Under the pieces are notes generated by a model, which did no database searches, was not told where the DNA came from, and saw nothing but the letters and a program-made list of their open reading frames with translations. From Teleogryllus oceanicus (lineage: Eukaryota; Arthropoda; Insecta; Orthoptera; Gryllidae): a DNA stretch of 64,000 bases. Below, one piece after another: positions 12,201 to 22,399 of this stretch. A program made the translations under genes and the position numbers. Numbering within the stretch: position 1 is the first letter of the stretch; each line of letters starts with the position of its first letter. The stretch spans positions 254,572,910 through 254,636,909 of the forward strand of contig CAXIVR010000001.1 in NCBI GenBank assembly GCA_964035755.1. Reading direction: 5' to 3'.

Positions 12201-13662
12201 ATACATTCGCTAATGACCCATAACTACTCCCGCTCCCCTACTCACACTACGCACAACTTTCGGCAACACACATTGTGGACGCGCAGGGCAATCGAATCCA
12301 AGGTAAGAGGAGAGCTCCCATCGTTCCCTAGCCCTAGCCGCGCCACAGCCCCTAGAGTCGGGATTTGAGGCGTAGTTGTCGGTGGAGGCGCACGTAGAGC
12401 AGGAGCGGAGGCCGCGCCGCGGGGATTTGAGGTGTCGTACCTGCACCCGTCGCTGAAGCCGCCGTACAAGGCGTACGAGTACGAGAGCATCGACGACACT
12501 GGGCGGCGCACGGAGTGGGACCCGTCGCAGTCCTACCTGGCGTCGTCGTACGCGGCGGCAGGCGGCGCGCTCCGCGAGACCGCCATCAACAGCGTGCTCG
12601 ACGAGGACCGCGCGTTCTCCAGCCCTCGTTACGGCGTGCGCCGCTCCAGCGACGGCCAGAGCGGCGGCTACGAGGTGCGTACGCTGCCCCGGCCTAGCGC
12701 GTCCCCGCGGCCCCGGCCCCATTCTCGCCCCCGGCCCCGCGCCACCTTCTATCCGCTGTAGGCCCCGGCCGCCGGCGCCGCGCTGGCCGGGGACGGAGGA
12801 CGGCGCCGCCGTCGCCGGCCGCCCGGCCGGTCGCCCCCGGGCCGCCCTCCGCCGCCCTCCGTCGCCCCGCGCCCCACCCCGACCGAGCCCTCCGACGGGC
12901 GCGCGGCCCGCCCGCCGCGCCCGCCGCCGCCGCCTGCCCGCCGCCCCCGCCCGCTCGGCCAGGCGCGGCGCGGCGCGCGCGCGGCGCGGCGCGGGCGCGG
13001 CGCGGGGCGGCGCGGCGGCGGGGCGGCGGGGCAGGCGGGGAAGCGCCGGCGACGCGCGCTGCCTCACGCTTGGCTGCAGGTGCGCCGCCGCCCCGATCTG
13101 CGCAAACACCGCAAGCCGCGCTCCTGGCACCCGTCGCCCTACGGCAGCGACGACGAGGACGACGACCAGCTGTCGCGCGAGGAGAAGAAGGCCAAGATCA
13201 AGGCGGAGATCGCGCGCCGCCGCCAGCAGATCGAGGAGAACGCCCGCCTGCACGAGGAACTGCTGCGGCTGGCGCGCCTGCGCGAGAGCGCCGAGCTGGG
13301 CTTCACGCCGCACGCCAGCGAGCGCGACCGCGGCTACGGCACCTCCAGTGTGCTCAAGTCCATCGACGAGCTGCTGCTGCAGTCCGGTCGCCCGTCCTTG
13401 CACCTGGACTACCGTCGCTCGGAGGAGGCCGCTCCATGGTCGCATCGCGTCCCCTTCCGGATGACTATACGCCGGCGTGTACGAGCGCCTGTCCGACTTC
13501 TCGCCCCTTACGGACTTCACGCCTCACGCGATGCCGCTGCTGCCCGACATGCCGACGCGTTCGCGCAAGCTGCTCGAGGACTTGGGCAGCTCGCCCATCA
13601 CCGAGTCGGTCCTCGCGCTGCCGCAGAAAAGCAAGTACGGCTCCAGACTTTACGCCAAGTAG
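6020..13662 (+). CDS. GC-rich multi-exon gene for a charged, partly coiled-coil protein; active-zone scaffold-like (uncertain)
   Basis: Coding blocks supported by sequence are 6020-6209, 7117-7281, about 8213-8376, 11220-about 11365, 12432-12674 and 13080-13662. Phases agree for exons 1 to 2 (phase 1), 3 to 4 (phase 2, completing an Arg codon) and 5 to 6 (phase 0). The protein begins with a Ser/Arg-rich stretch ('RSYSPLRQTSLDDILP'). It then has two very charged helical segments ('DRRRLLGQDKEREARLRRD' and 'KKAKIKAEIARRRQQIEEN') and ends '...SKYGSRLYAK' before TAG. No enzyme domain is seen. The basic helices joined by Ser/Pro linkers, and phrases such as 'RRQLSDPKLHSPFSPIKED', recall presynaptic scaffolds (Piccolo/Bassoon, insect Fife, RIM), but I cannot confirm this from memory. 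The true start lies upstream or outside the visible exons. Exon GC is far above the introns. Open problems are the exon 3 acceptor, the exon 4 donor and a frame change near 13.4 kb. Confidence 0.55.
6480..7030 (+). repeat. SINE family A, near full-length copy
   Basis: The copy begins with a tRNA-like head ('gggagaggtg...cagtgcctctgaccggg') and continues through the family's conserved blocks: 'ccggagcagtaccc', 'cttacttacac', 'accacacatgccggga' and 'gacggtaggtcggcgccgg'. It ends in a 'tcactaatcaatcaat' tail. It lies in the intron between the first two visible exons of the GC-rich gene, in the same orientation. Confidence 0.75.
7117..7281 (+). CDS. Exon 2 of the visible GC-rich gene model
   Basis: The acceptor is 'tgcggcgcag' ending at 7116 and the donor is 'aacag|gtgagc' at 7282. 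The first two bases complete the codon left by the previous exon (g+cg), a strong sign the two are joined. The product is a Ser/Leu/Pro-rich segment including 'GPGISAADLTSVYSSPL' and 'LPPDLRHLLGPRAW'. A SINE family A copy ends only about 90 bp upstream, within the intron. Confidence 0.6.
7285..8090. other. Intron sequence, no feature recognised
   Basis: It is GC-rich for the first 200 bases and AT-rich afterwards. No exon or repeat was recognised. Confidence 0.4.
8213..8376 (+). CDS. Exon 3 of the GC-rich gene model: charged coiled-coil segment
   Basis: The donor is 'caaacg|gtgcgt' at 8377 (phase 2). The acceptor is ambiguous: AG sites after 'gctgctgcag' (8212) and 'gctgcccag' (8220) look natural but do not match the phase of exon 2. 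A phase-compatible AG at 8132 has a poor tract. A small exon may be missing. The peptide is strongly helical and charged: 'CLRNLKEQLRDEIKSAVSD', then 'LLGQDKEREARLRRDRERD'. Confidence 0.55.
8570..9100. other. AT-rich intron sequence, nothing recognised
   Basis: No ORF of note and no repeat boundary seen in this part of the intron between exons 3 and 4. Confidence 0.4.
9208..9319. repeat. Two overlapping palindromes (possible cruciform)
   Basis: The arms 9208-9250 and 9255-9297 are near-perfect reverse complements around 'agta'; the core arm includes 'aatgattcagatttgcttat'. The right arm overlaps a second palindrome at 9291-9319, whose 12-bp arms contain 'ataaaatctact'. A GC-richer stem-loop sits just upstream at about 9130-9178. 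Confidence 0.9.
9320..10425. other. Intron sequence, nothing recognised
   Basis: No exon, domain or clear repeat recognised between the palindrome cluster and the SINE copy. Confidence 0.4.
10428..10760 (+). repeat. tRNA-derived SINE family B, + copy
   Basis: The head has a pol III A-box-like 'tggcgtagcgcg' (10441-10452) and a clear B box 'ggttcgatccc' (10477-10487). A conserved body follows: 'gtgctggccatcctgacc', 'aaaggccacgacagcg', 'gtgacgtcacgaaagttaag' and 'gatctaacggcaccg'. The tail reaches about 10760. The family is confirmed by an inverted copy at 47.17-47.48 kb with target-site duplications. Confidence 0.85.
10862..10983. repeat. (ATTC)n/(ACTC)n tetranucleotide microsatellite
   Basis: 'attc' units are followed by about 17 'actc' units, then 'attc' units again. 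The 60-residue ORF across it is a repeat translation. Confidence 0.97.
11220..11365 (+). CDS. Exon 4 of the GC-rich gene model (3' edge unresolved)
   Basis: The acceptor is 'gtgggcgcgcag' ending at 11219. The first base completes CG+C = Arg from exon 3, supporting the join. The peptide runs 'YGFSLDMQRKLTSPVMSRA', 'RQLSDPKLHSPFSPIKEDR', 'DLENPP', then dissolves into a Pro/Arg/Ala-rich low-complexity frame up to about 11.68 kb. No good GT donor is visible where the meaningful sequence stops, so the end given is only where recognisable protein ends. A GC donor or an assembly gap would explain this. Confidence 0.5.
12432..12674 (+). CDS. Exon 5 of the GC-rich gene model
   Basis: The donor is 'tacgag|gtgcgtac' at 12675 (phase 0). 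A plausible acceptor is 'gggatttgag' ending at 12431; the frame stays open back to 12369. The product is 'VSYLHPSLKPPYKAYEYES', then an acidic/Tyr-rich and Ser-rich segment ('RRTEWDPSQSYLASSYAAA', 'YGVRRSSDGQSGGYE'). The 0.4 kb intron after it is extremely CG-rich. Confidence 0.55.
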
Positions 13663-14140
13663 GTCGGCGACGTCCCACGTTAGCCGGATCCCACGAGCGG
13701 CGTCGCGGCAGCGGTGGCAGCGGTGTCTGTGGCAGTGACGGTGCAGCGACGGCTGTGAGTTGGTGGTAGCGGTGGCGGCGGCGGCGGCGGAGGCGGCGGT
13801 TGGCGGCGCCCTCGACCGGCTGAGGCGAGGCGCCCGCCCCACCGCGGCCTCCGCCCCGGCCCCCGCCATCGCCACCGTCCCCAGCCAAGCCCCCGGCCCG
13901 TCCCCGTCCCTGTGCCCGCTCGCCCCGTAGGCGGGCCGGGGAAGCCGCCGGACCGAGGCCGGCCGGCCGCCCCCCGCCACCCGCGACTGTCCGCCCCCCC
14001 CCCCCCCCCCCGCGCCGGCCGCGGGCAGCCGAGGCCGGGACGTGCCGGCCGGAGGCGGGGAGTGGCGAGACGGGGCGGGCGGAGGCGGGGCGGGGCGAGG
14101 TGGGGTGGTGCTGCCCGCAGTCAGTCTACCGGTTAGGAGA
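12675..14140. other. Extreme CpG-rich tract including an 18-bp poly-C run
   Basis: Very high CG and CpG content surrounds exons 5 and 6. It contains long G/C homopurine and homopyrimidine runs and a C18 tract at 13994-14011. The long open frame on the minus strand (12210-13520) is Arg/Ala/Pro-rich and reflects base composition. After the stop at 13662 it could be 3' UTR. Confidence 0.6.
13080..13662 (+). CDS. Exon 6 (terminal) of the GC-rich gene model, with a frame jump
   Basis: The acceptor is 'ggctgcag' ending at 13079, phase 0. The first part has an acidic patch ('YGSDDEDDDQLSREEKK'), a long basic helix ('IKAEIARRRQQIEENARLH', 'EELLRLARLRESAELG') and 'YGTSSVLKSIDELLLQSG'. The frame then loses protein-like character after about 13.44 kb. 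From about 13474 a different frame carries 'VYERLSDFSPLTDFTPHAM', 'PTRSRKLLEDLGSSPITES' and 'SKYGSRLYAK' to TAG at 13660-13662. A sequencing or assembly indel, a real frameshift or an unseen mini-intron could explain this; no phase-matching GT-AG pair was found. Confidence 0.5.
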
Positions 14141-14229
14141 CTCAGACATCGGGACGAGCCCCACTTGGCGTTCTGTCTTGACCGTTTAGGAACTTCTGGG
14201 TAGCCCCGAATCGCCCTAAAGTATTATTT

Positions 14230-14880
14230 GTGTTTTCTAGGGTAGAAAACTTGCATACGAATTCTGTAACATTCCACCACTTTCGAGTATTGACCTATAC
14301 CTTTTTCTTTCCATTTCATTACGCCAAGTGAGTTTGTTAGATCATCAAGAATGAAGAAGTTAGGTCCGTTCTTGCAAAATTCGTTGTTGGACGTTTTGAT
14401 ACATATGTTGGCTTTGAGGTCCGTGAGGAGGCAACTGAGATACTCAAACGTTGCGGTACGCATTGTCTTTGTGTTTTTGGCCGAGAAATATTGTGCCTTA
14501 ACTAGTGGTTTTGTTGTCGACTCATTCTACTTGTGACTTTTGTACTTGCCCCGCCGCCGCTCCGCCCCCACGACATCGCGCGCCACCGCTCAGCTCCTCC
14601 GCCCCTCAGGGCACACGCACGAGGGCACTGCCAAAGGAATCGATGGACTAATAATTAAATAATTAATGGAGCGAGTTAATCGTGTATATCAGAACTATAT
14701 ATGATTAATTTCTGATTAGTGCAAATCGTTTACATTACTGATTAAAGTAATTTACGATTTGGGAGGCAGTTGTATGATTTATCTTCGTCCATGAAAGAGC
14801 CAAAAGAAAGGGTTCTGCCCGCCTGCAATTATTGAAAAAGATTACCCACTGCGTGGCGAACGTCCGTTTTGGAAAAAGTG
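14230..14880. other. Mixed-composition intergenic sequence, nothing recognised
   Basis: Short ORFs at 14224-14536 on both strands carry no recognised domain. Confidence 0.35.
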
Positions 14881-14916
14881 TGCCTGCATGGGCGAGAAGC
14901 TTCGGAGCGAGCTGAG

Positions 14917-15420
14917 CGATAGATGGGCGTTGGCGTTGGGCACTGGGCGCTGGGTGCTGAACGCTGGGCGTTGTGCACCCGGCGTTCGGTACTGGGCGCT
15001 TGCCGCTGGGCGCTTGGCGCTTGGCGCTTGGCGCTTGGCGCTTGGCGCTTGGCGCTTGGCGCTTGGCGCTTGGCCTTGGCGCTGGCGCTGCGCCGGGCGC
15101 TCGCTCGCTGGCGCAGGCGCGGCCTAATCGCTAGGCGCTAGGCGCTAGGCGCTAGGAGCTAGGCGCCGGACGCTGAACGCTGGACGCAGAACGCTGAACG
15201 CTCGGCTCTGGGCCACTCAGCGCTGGGCGCTGCGGGCGGGCGCTGGGGCCGGGCGGCTGGGCGCGGCTCAGGCGTGGGCCTGGGCGCTGGGGCTGGTGCT
15301 GGCGCGCCGGCGTGGTCTGGCTGGCGCTAGGCTAGCGCTGGGGCGCTGAGGCTGAGCGCTGAAAGCTCTGAGCACGGGCGCTGAGCGTCTGGCCCTCGGC
15401 GTTCGGCGCAGAGCGCTAGG
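14917..15420. repeat. GC-rich minisatellite with a 7-bp core array
   Basis: The region is built from degenerate 'gcgctgg/gcgctag/gaacgctg' units. Between 15010 and 15073 it becomes a clean tandem of about nine 7-bp units ('ggcgctt'). Translated ORFs here ('LALGAWRLALGAW') are artefacts of the repeat. It lies within a CpG-rich block that extends to about 15.68 kb. Confidence 0.85.
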
Positions 15421-15659
15421 CGACGGGCAGGCGGCGGCGCGGACGGCGGGCAAAGCGACGGGGCGGCAGCGCAGCCCACTGTCGTAGGGCACGCCGCACG
15501 AGCAATTGCATGCGATTGGACCAGTCCCAGCCGCACCGGCCACCTCAACCCCGACACCCCGCACCCTTCCCCGCCGTAGCTGCTCCCTCGCTCCGCTACC
15601 CGGATAATGTCGTTGGTCGGCGGCAGCGGAAAACGGTAGGCTCCGCGCGCTGCTCTCCT

Positions 15660-16237
15660 CGCGTCTAGCTCTAGAGTTTGTTATTAACCGTTTTATCTCG
15701 GGTAGACCAAGGCATTGAACCGTTATATAGTTTTCTTGCTGGAGACCCTGATTGACATTTTCAGTACCTAGTTGACCAACGCTAAAGTAGTCAAAGAAAA
15801 TTTAGTCATGATAATAATGTTGGATGAGGCAGCAGATAGATATCCTCACAAGGAAATAATTTAAAGATCTAATATTTCATACAAAAGGGTGATGTTAATT
15901 TGGGAAAACAGTCTGTTTTGAAACAGTTAGGGAAATGTAATAATATAAAATTTCAAATTACAATTTCTCAATGACAGAATTAATAATTTAGTATCGGAGA
16001 AGTAATATTTCTCCTGATGTCTTTATTTCGTTTGTATTGAAAATATATATATCTGTTAACGGTTCGATACCCTGGAGTGATATGACAAAGTATTACGTAA
16101 ACTTTCTCCGTTGATATATGCAAATGCACGTACATCGCCCCTTCGTGTATTATGAGAGTTTTGGGTGTTCAATTATAAACTGTGTAGCGTTGCCGACTTC
16201 ACACATTTCACCCAAAAATCTCGACTGAAAGTGCGAA

Positions 16238-16284
<47 letters not shown>

Positions 16285-17180
16285 GAAAAGACGAAGAAGA
16301 TTTTATGAGCATATGTTGCTGTGTTATTAGATGCACGGATGGGAAGTGTTGTGATGACCACTTAAATTCGCGACATTAAACTTTCAACTACGACAGCTAG
16401 ATTGGGAGACTCCTGATATAAATATCGAACAAGAAATACATTTATCTCCCTCAAACTATGAAACTGTGATAACGTATTATTATTTTAGGTGCTTCAGGAC
16501 GTAAAGATTTTTGTAAATAACAAAACTAATATCACTATGTCCACAACCAACGGTTTCATGAAGTTCCATATCAATGACCACTCTTATGCATTATGAACAA
16601 TTCAGCCCGCTTCCATAATAAAATGAATAATAATCAAATGTAATTTCTCGTAAAAATTAATTGTGTTCAAAAATATAAATAACAGTCACAAGTATCGATT
16701 GACATGGATGAACCAAAATCGATTTTAGCGATAAACGGTCTTACTTCAAGACCCTTGTGCCTGTCATATAGAACGCGATTTCTTCTCAACATTAAAAGAA
16801 GTAATACCATCTCTAGTACACCAGAAAATTGGACTTATTACCCCAATTTTCTCAATTTTATGCCATTCTGTGATTTGAAGCATAACTCTTTTATTGTTAC
16901 GCTCATTCGCATACATATTTGCGGAATGCGCCTTTCCGTTGAAGGAAATTGTAGGCGAGAAGGATCTCATCAATGGCATTAATCTCAGTTCATTGTCAGT
17001 GAGCACTGAAAGCTATTTTCTACTTATCACACGTTTCTGTGATTTGCCGAAATGAATTACATCTCACAGAATTGATTGACTTAGGTGTGAAAACCATGTT
17101 CCTAGTTTGCTGGTAGGACAAAGTTTCAGACAAGTGATTTGTGACCATGAACGTGAAAAAAATGTGTTTTTGCTTTTTAA
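15660..17180. other. AT-rich intergenic stretch with a (TTA)n microsatellite
   Basis: The (att)n array spans 16238-16284. No exon or recognised transposon domain is seen elsewhere in the stretch. Confidence 0.5.
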
Positions 17181-17389
17181 GTGACATCACAAGCCATTGG
17201 AAGAGTTATTCAGCCTAGACACAGAACTTGCACTTAGCGGACGATTGAAAAGATTTTCATTCCCTACGAGTGTATTCGCCGTTGAGTATTACATCACACG
17301 CATGGGGTGGACAACTATACTTCCCGATCCGGGGAACGATGTACTAGAGAGTTTACCGTCCTCCGTCGGTATAGGACGCATGTTTTATT

Positions 17390-17890
17390 TCTACGAAGTT
17401 AGCGCGGTGTCGGCGCGGGCGAAAGAGCGTACGTGCATGCCGCCCGCCAACCGGCGTTCCCCACGAGGGTCACGTGTCGCCGGGACTTCCCCGCTGCACA
17501 GTCCCGTAGCGCCCCTCATCCACACTCCCTCGCCAGCCGCCCCAGGCATCGGCCTTTCCCCTGCCTCCGCTCAACCCGACGAAACACTGCCATTGCGGCT
17601 CGTTCAGCTCGTTATTGTCCGCACTGCGCCTGTTTAATGAGAACACTCTCTGCGAGGCGACGCTCCCCGCTCCTCCCGTCTCCCGCTGCTCGTTACCCGC
17701 TCCCTGATCCCCGTCTCACCCCCCCACACCACCCCCTTCCACATGCTAGCCGCCCCTCACATGCTCTCCGCACCACCCCTTCCGGCCGCAACCGTGTCCG
17801 TGTCCCCGCCCACCGCGCTTCTCCCGCCCCACTGCGTCCACGCTGCTCACGCTTCCTGTCTAGGGCTGGCCACCCTCGACGTTTTCGTTA
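17390..17890. other. CpG/C-rich island-like block
   Basis: A C-rich, CpG-rich segment in AT-rich DNA. ORFs at 17197-17637 and 17433-17987 are Pro/Arg/Ser-rich with no recognised domain. It could be an orphan CpG island or a GC-rich repeat; no splice-supported exon was found. Confidence 0.35.
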
Positions 17891-17989
17891 TTTTGTTCTT
17901 GATCCAGCTTTCTTGACGTCAAAGTTAAATTCCTCCCGTTGGTCGCACTTATTGTTGCAGCTCGATAGAAAAGATGAAAAATGTTAACA

Positions 17990-19180
17990 AAATCAATTAT
18001 CCTATTTAATATTTTAAATTGTTGTTAGAAAGTTCTATCTACTAATAAACATAAATTAATGACATTATATAGGAAAAAAGTTATGAAATATTTGTAAATG
18101 TACAAGATATGGTGCACGTATTTTTCAAAATGTTCCCTTGCAAACAAAATGGCATGCAGAGGATGGACCGCAACACAGTAATGATTTCCTACTTATGTCC
18201 TAGATTATATATAACAAGAAATAAACATACAGACATGCGAACATACACACGTACATAAAAAATTAACATTGGTGCAAAACATTGTATACTGTTTTCAGCA
18301 ACATATAATATGCATAAGAACGTGTATTATATATCGTTGAAGTGGGCTGGTTTAACACTGTAATCCAATAAAGATCACTGCAGACATCGGTGTATACGCA
18401 TCCTTTTGGAAGCCCTTTACAGAAGTGCATAAACAGTAACACCACACAAATATTATGGAGTGCTGACGAAGATTCAAAATACATCCAGGTAAGTGTGAAT
18501 GTGTAAGTGTCCGTTACAATTATATACTAGCTAAATAAATTTAAAAAATGCAGCATTTTAAAATATACTTTGCCACAAGTGTTGAAAACTTGAAAACATT
18601 TTTTACTTCCATCACCTTAAACTTTTGTAAGCGAAATACAATATTTGCACTTTTATTTCTAAATATTTCTACTTCAGGGAAGAAACTCACAAAAATTAGT
18701 TTCTTTATGAACATTTTTTTCTCTACAAACCAGTCATAACAAAGTGAAAGATAATTTCTGGAAAAAACTGAATGAATATACAGCGAAATTTTGCCGCTTA
18801 ATAAGATGAATAATCACAATGTATTTTAAATATAATTTTTCGAGGGAGAAAATTAAATTATTCTTCTGAAAATCTATTGCACTAAATTAATAAAACACTA
18901 TAATTTTTATTAAATGCAAAATATATGACTTATATAATATAATTTGAAGTACAAACAAAAAATTGTAAGTCACAATATGATATTCTACACATACCATACC
19001 CATATATATGGCACGGACAATTAGATACCCATCACTTCCAATTTCAGAATCAGAAATTTCTTCCGGGTAGATATATCGTCTTTTTACATCACAGAAATTG
19101 AGCATCTGAGTATAACACACCCTGTTTAAAGAGATATTTTTGAAAACCACTGCGTAGTATTGGCTGGAAATAACAATACT
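17990..19180. other. AT-rich intergenic stretch, nothing recognised
   Basis: Only short AT-rich ORFs without domains. Confidence 0.4.
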
Positions 19181-19186
19181 TTAGAG

Positions 19187-19406
19187 CTGGGGGTCGTCAA
19201 TCAGTTGACCGCGATCGAGCGGGCGACCACAAAGATCCTGCAGATCTCGATAGATCCTGTGCAATCGCGAAGTTCTTTCCAATAGATTAATGTGAAAAAC
19301 GCACTGAAACTGCTCAATGATAGATATATTTTGAGTGGATATAAATGTTCGTTATTTAGAAGTGAAAGAAAAATAGCTCTCGCCCGTAAAAAATTGACGA
19401 CCCCTG
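19187..19406. mobile_element. hAT-like MITE, 220 bp
   Basis: The ends are inverted repeats: 'ctgggggtcgtcaat' at the left and 'attgacgacccctg' at the right. They resemble hAT termini of the CAGGGGTCGTCAA type. The eight bases outside the left end (ctttagag, 19179-19186) and right end (cttttcag, 19407-19414) match at 6 of 8 positions, consistent with the 8-bp target duplication of hAT elements. The interior has no ORF. Confidence 0.75.
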
Positions 19407-19429
19407 CTTTTCAGTAATGTGAATTGTCA

Positions 19430-21150
19430 ATCATAGATGAAATTATAGCATTTTCATGCAATGAAGAAGAATTTAGAACCAATACGAAGATTCCAGAAAG
19501 TAAAATTTCTGAATACGCCAAAACTCCTCAGAGTTTGAATTGAAAAAACACATTCAAAAGACAAAGAAATCATGTTCTAAAGAGAATATCTTTAAAATGT
19601 ATCTTAACATACAGGCATTTTTATGTTTTTTCAACAAGAAATATGTCATTATGATCCTCAAGTTTTCAAGAAAATACAGAAATACCTAATGCACAAAAAC
19701 CTGAAGGAACTAGCTTGATCCTAAGAAATAACTTTTCCATCCAAGAGGGCAAAATATTCGAAATGCCACATATAACTCACCCTCCAGCTAGTCGGTCGGA
19801 TGAGGAAAAATTTTTCCGGGGCCAATTTCCGACTGACAGCAAGACTAAAGTAAAGAAGTCCGGCTTACAGTAAAGAAATGTTCAATAACCAGTGTCGAGG
19901 TGTCAGGTACAGACCAACCATATCAAGGGATTTTCAGTAACACGAGAAAACACTTAACTTAATAGACAAATGGAATTAAAAAGTATTTTTTCAGCCTAAT
20001 ACATTTTACTTAAGTTCTTAGTTCGTGTCAGTACAGTAGGTACTTAGGTATTCAGACTTGCACATACAAGTAACACTATGCTAAGGAAAGTTCAACTCGA
20101 CTCCTCTCCATTCAACGCGCTTGCGACGCATCTGTAAGATATGTATAAATACTCGCGATCAAACTGCACAAGCAGTTTGCATAAAATTCTTTCATCATTT
20201 GTAGTAGTGAAATTTTTGAACATTGTGAACATCTACTCATTGTCATATGTAGTTAAAGTACATAAAAAATGCAGAATTTGAAAAAATATAAGACTGGAAT
20301 TGAGAATAGTTTTATTTTATCGTTTATAAACACTCTTGGATGGCAAAGGTCTTATATCGAGTTGAGTAACACAGGGCGAAATTTCAAGCAAAAACAAACA
20401 CCGTTTTCTCCTCAATTAGACAAACAAATGTTTCTTATGTCATTTTGCTACGCTAGTTACTACCCTGCTTTCTTGCCGATTTCCTTTCCCCTATAGCGTC
20501 CAGAAGGTTGAGTTTAAAGCGAGTCGAAGCGCTGAGGATATTTCTAAGTATTGTCGAAGAAAAAATCTAAAAATATTTTTGTATAAACGACGAAAAACCA
20601 ACCGTTGTGAATTAACAAAATGGGAGTTCTGCCTCCCCCGTGTCACGCACGGCCCAGCCACGACGATTGGGCCGTCAAAATTGCACTCGCTGCTCGCAAA
20701 GGCCACGAATAACCACCCAAGTCTACGACAGCGCTTCGAGTCTTGGAAGTGTGCATCAAGTTCCATGGTGACATGGTGACTGTGACGAAATCGGAAATTT
20801 ACAACAATAACAATAACAACACGTTGTAGTTAAATGTATGCTGTGAGGTTCAAACGGTAAAGAAATTATTTATTGCTAACATTACGAGGAACACGCTGTT
20901 CTTTTTTTAATGACTCGCCTGTATATTTCCTTGTAAGTAGATTAATACACAAAAATTACCCAACATATTACGAGAAGTACTTAAAAAATATTTTAGTACA
21001 TTTTCACTTCACAAAACACCACGCTGTTACTTAGCTAATAGAATGGTAAACGTCATTAAATTCGAATATCCAATTCACGAACATAACCATGTCTTCAGTA
21101 ACGACGGCATCGCTTGTATTTGTCGCCCGGGGAACAAAACACACAACGGG
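19430..21150. other. Intergenic stretch without a recognised gene
   Basis: Some moderately GC-rich patches (19.78-19.93 and 20.49-20.78 kb) could be unrecognised repeat fragments. ORFs here carry no domain I know. Confidence 0.35.
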
Positions 21151-21164
21151 GAACAACTTTTGAA

Positions 21165-22393
21165 GCTGAGACCAGCACTGTCGCCTCTAAGTGGCAGGCT
21201 GCTAGAAGCCGTGAGCTTAGGTCTAAAACACGATGTAAGTGTCGATTTTTTTTAAACGTCGTGATCATTCTTTATTAGGGGTTTTCCTCTGCCTACAATG
21301 GTTTAAAAACGCTTTTGTTTTGTTTAGGTACACTTGCTCGCGATGAGATGTTATTTTTACACTAAAATAAAGTTGTATTTCCACGACCAAATTGTGTCCG
21401 ATAGTGGACTGAGGCAAAAGGGCCAGGAGAGACTGAGTAAGATATATCAGATGCCCTACTGTTCCCAAAACTCTCGAATGCAAAATTATAGCACCCTCGG
21501 AACAAAGAGGACAAAAGTAGATTTCTGCTTTGAAAATCCATTTCATAAAAAATGTTAACATTAAATTTATTGGCAATAACAAGTAATACTTGAAGCGTGT
21601 TAATTGAATATTGAAATTCAACCATCAAAATTAGAATTTAGCACAGAATACTGCACTTTTTAATATAATAAAAAGTGCAATATTTATTTATATTTTTAAA
21701 TAACCATGTATTTATTACAATTAATACAACGAAAAGTTAATAGTTAAATTATATTAAATTCTGGTTAACTTAGTATTGAAAATTCCCCATTCCGAGGAAA
21801 ATTACGAACATTTTTGGAACTGTTTATGAACATTCTGGATTTATCCAAACGATTATCAAAGTTTAATATAGATAATACTTCTCTCGATGATAATAATTAA
21901 TACAAATTTCTAAAACAATTATTTAAAAAGCCGACACTTGATAAAAATATATGGAAGGAGTCACTTCTACATTAATAGCACAGAGGCTCGAAACTCGTTG
22001 ACATTTTTCATAAGCCAGGAAAGGGGGCATGGAAGCAAATGTTTCATACTTTTCATTTTATTTTAAAGTAGCACCTTAGTATCATCGCTAATATCATGAT
22101 AATATTTACTTCGAACCGCTTTCAAAAGAAAGGTAATGAACTGACGTGTGTTGATAAAATAGTGCTGTTTTTTAAATAAAATTTGTCGAAGAAATTCGCA
22201 GCCAGGACCTACATAAACCGAAAGAAAGCAAATGCCATTTTAAATAACAAACGTGATAAGACATATGCATCTCGGCAACCGCATAATAGAGCCAAAAACT
22301 TACTAATGCTCTAGGAATCCCTTACGCGCACATCAGAGGTGGCTACCCAAGACTTTCCCGCCAAACGCTGGGTCTGGACATTCTGGACACCTC
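21165..22393. mobile_element. TA-flanked noncoding DNA element, copy 1
   Basis: This ~1.23 kb sequence matches, inverted, the segments 43.83-44.6 kb and 46.39-46.78 kb. Its right end reads 'attctggacacctc' followed by TA. In copy 2 the two ends read 'gatatgtccagaat' and 'attctggacatctc', each bordered by TA. TIR ends and TA flanks suggest a Tc1/mariner-type nonautonomous element. The left end of this copy is eroded. ORFs such as 21265-21621 on the minus strand are parts of the element with no known domain. Confidence 0.7.
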
Positions 22394-22399
22394 TACACC

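Noticed and set aside
12210..13520. 436-residue minus-strand ORF
   Set aside because: Arg/Ala/Gly/Val-rich translation of the complement of GC-rich exons 5-6; no domain, and the + strand carries the splice-supported coding frames.
14888..15141. ORFs rich in 'LALGAWR' repeats
   Set aside because: Translation of the GC-rich heptamer minisatellite.
15607..15635. Possible start exon 'MSLVGGSGK' followed by a GT
   Set aside because: Very short with a weak donor in CpG-rich DNA; likely chance.
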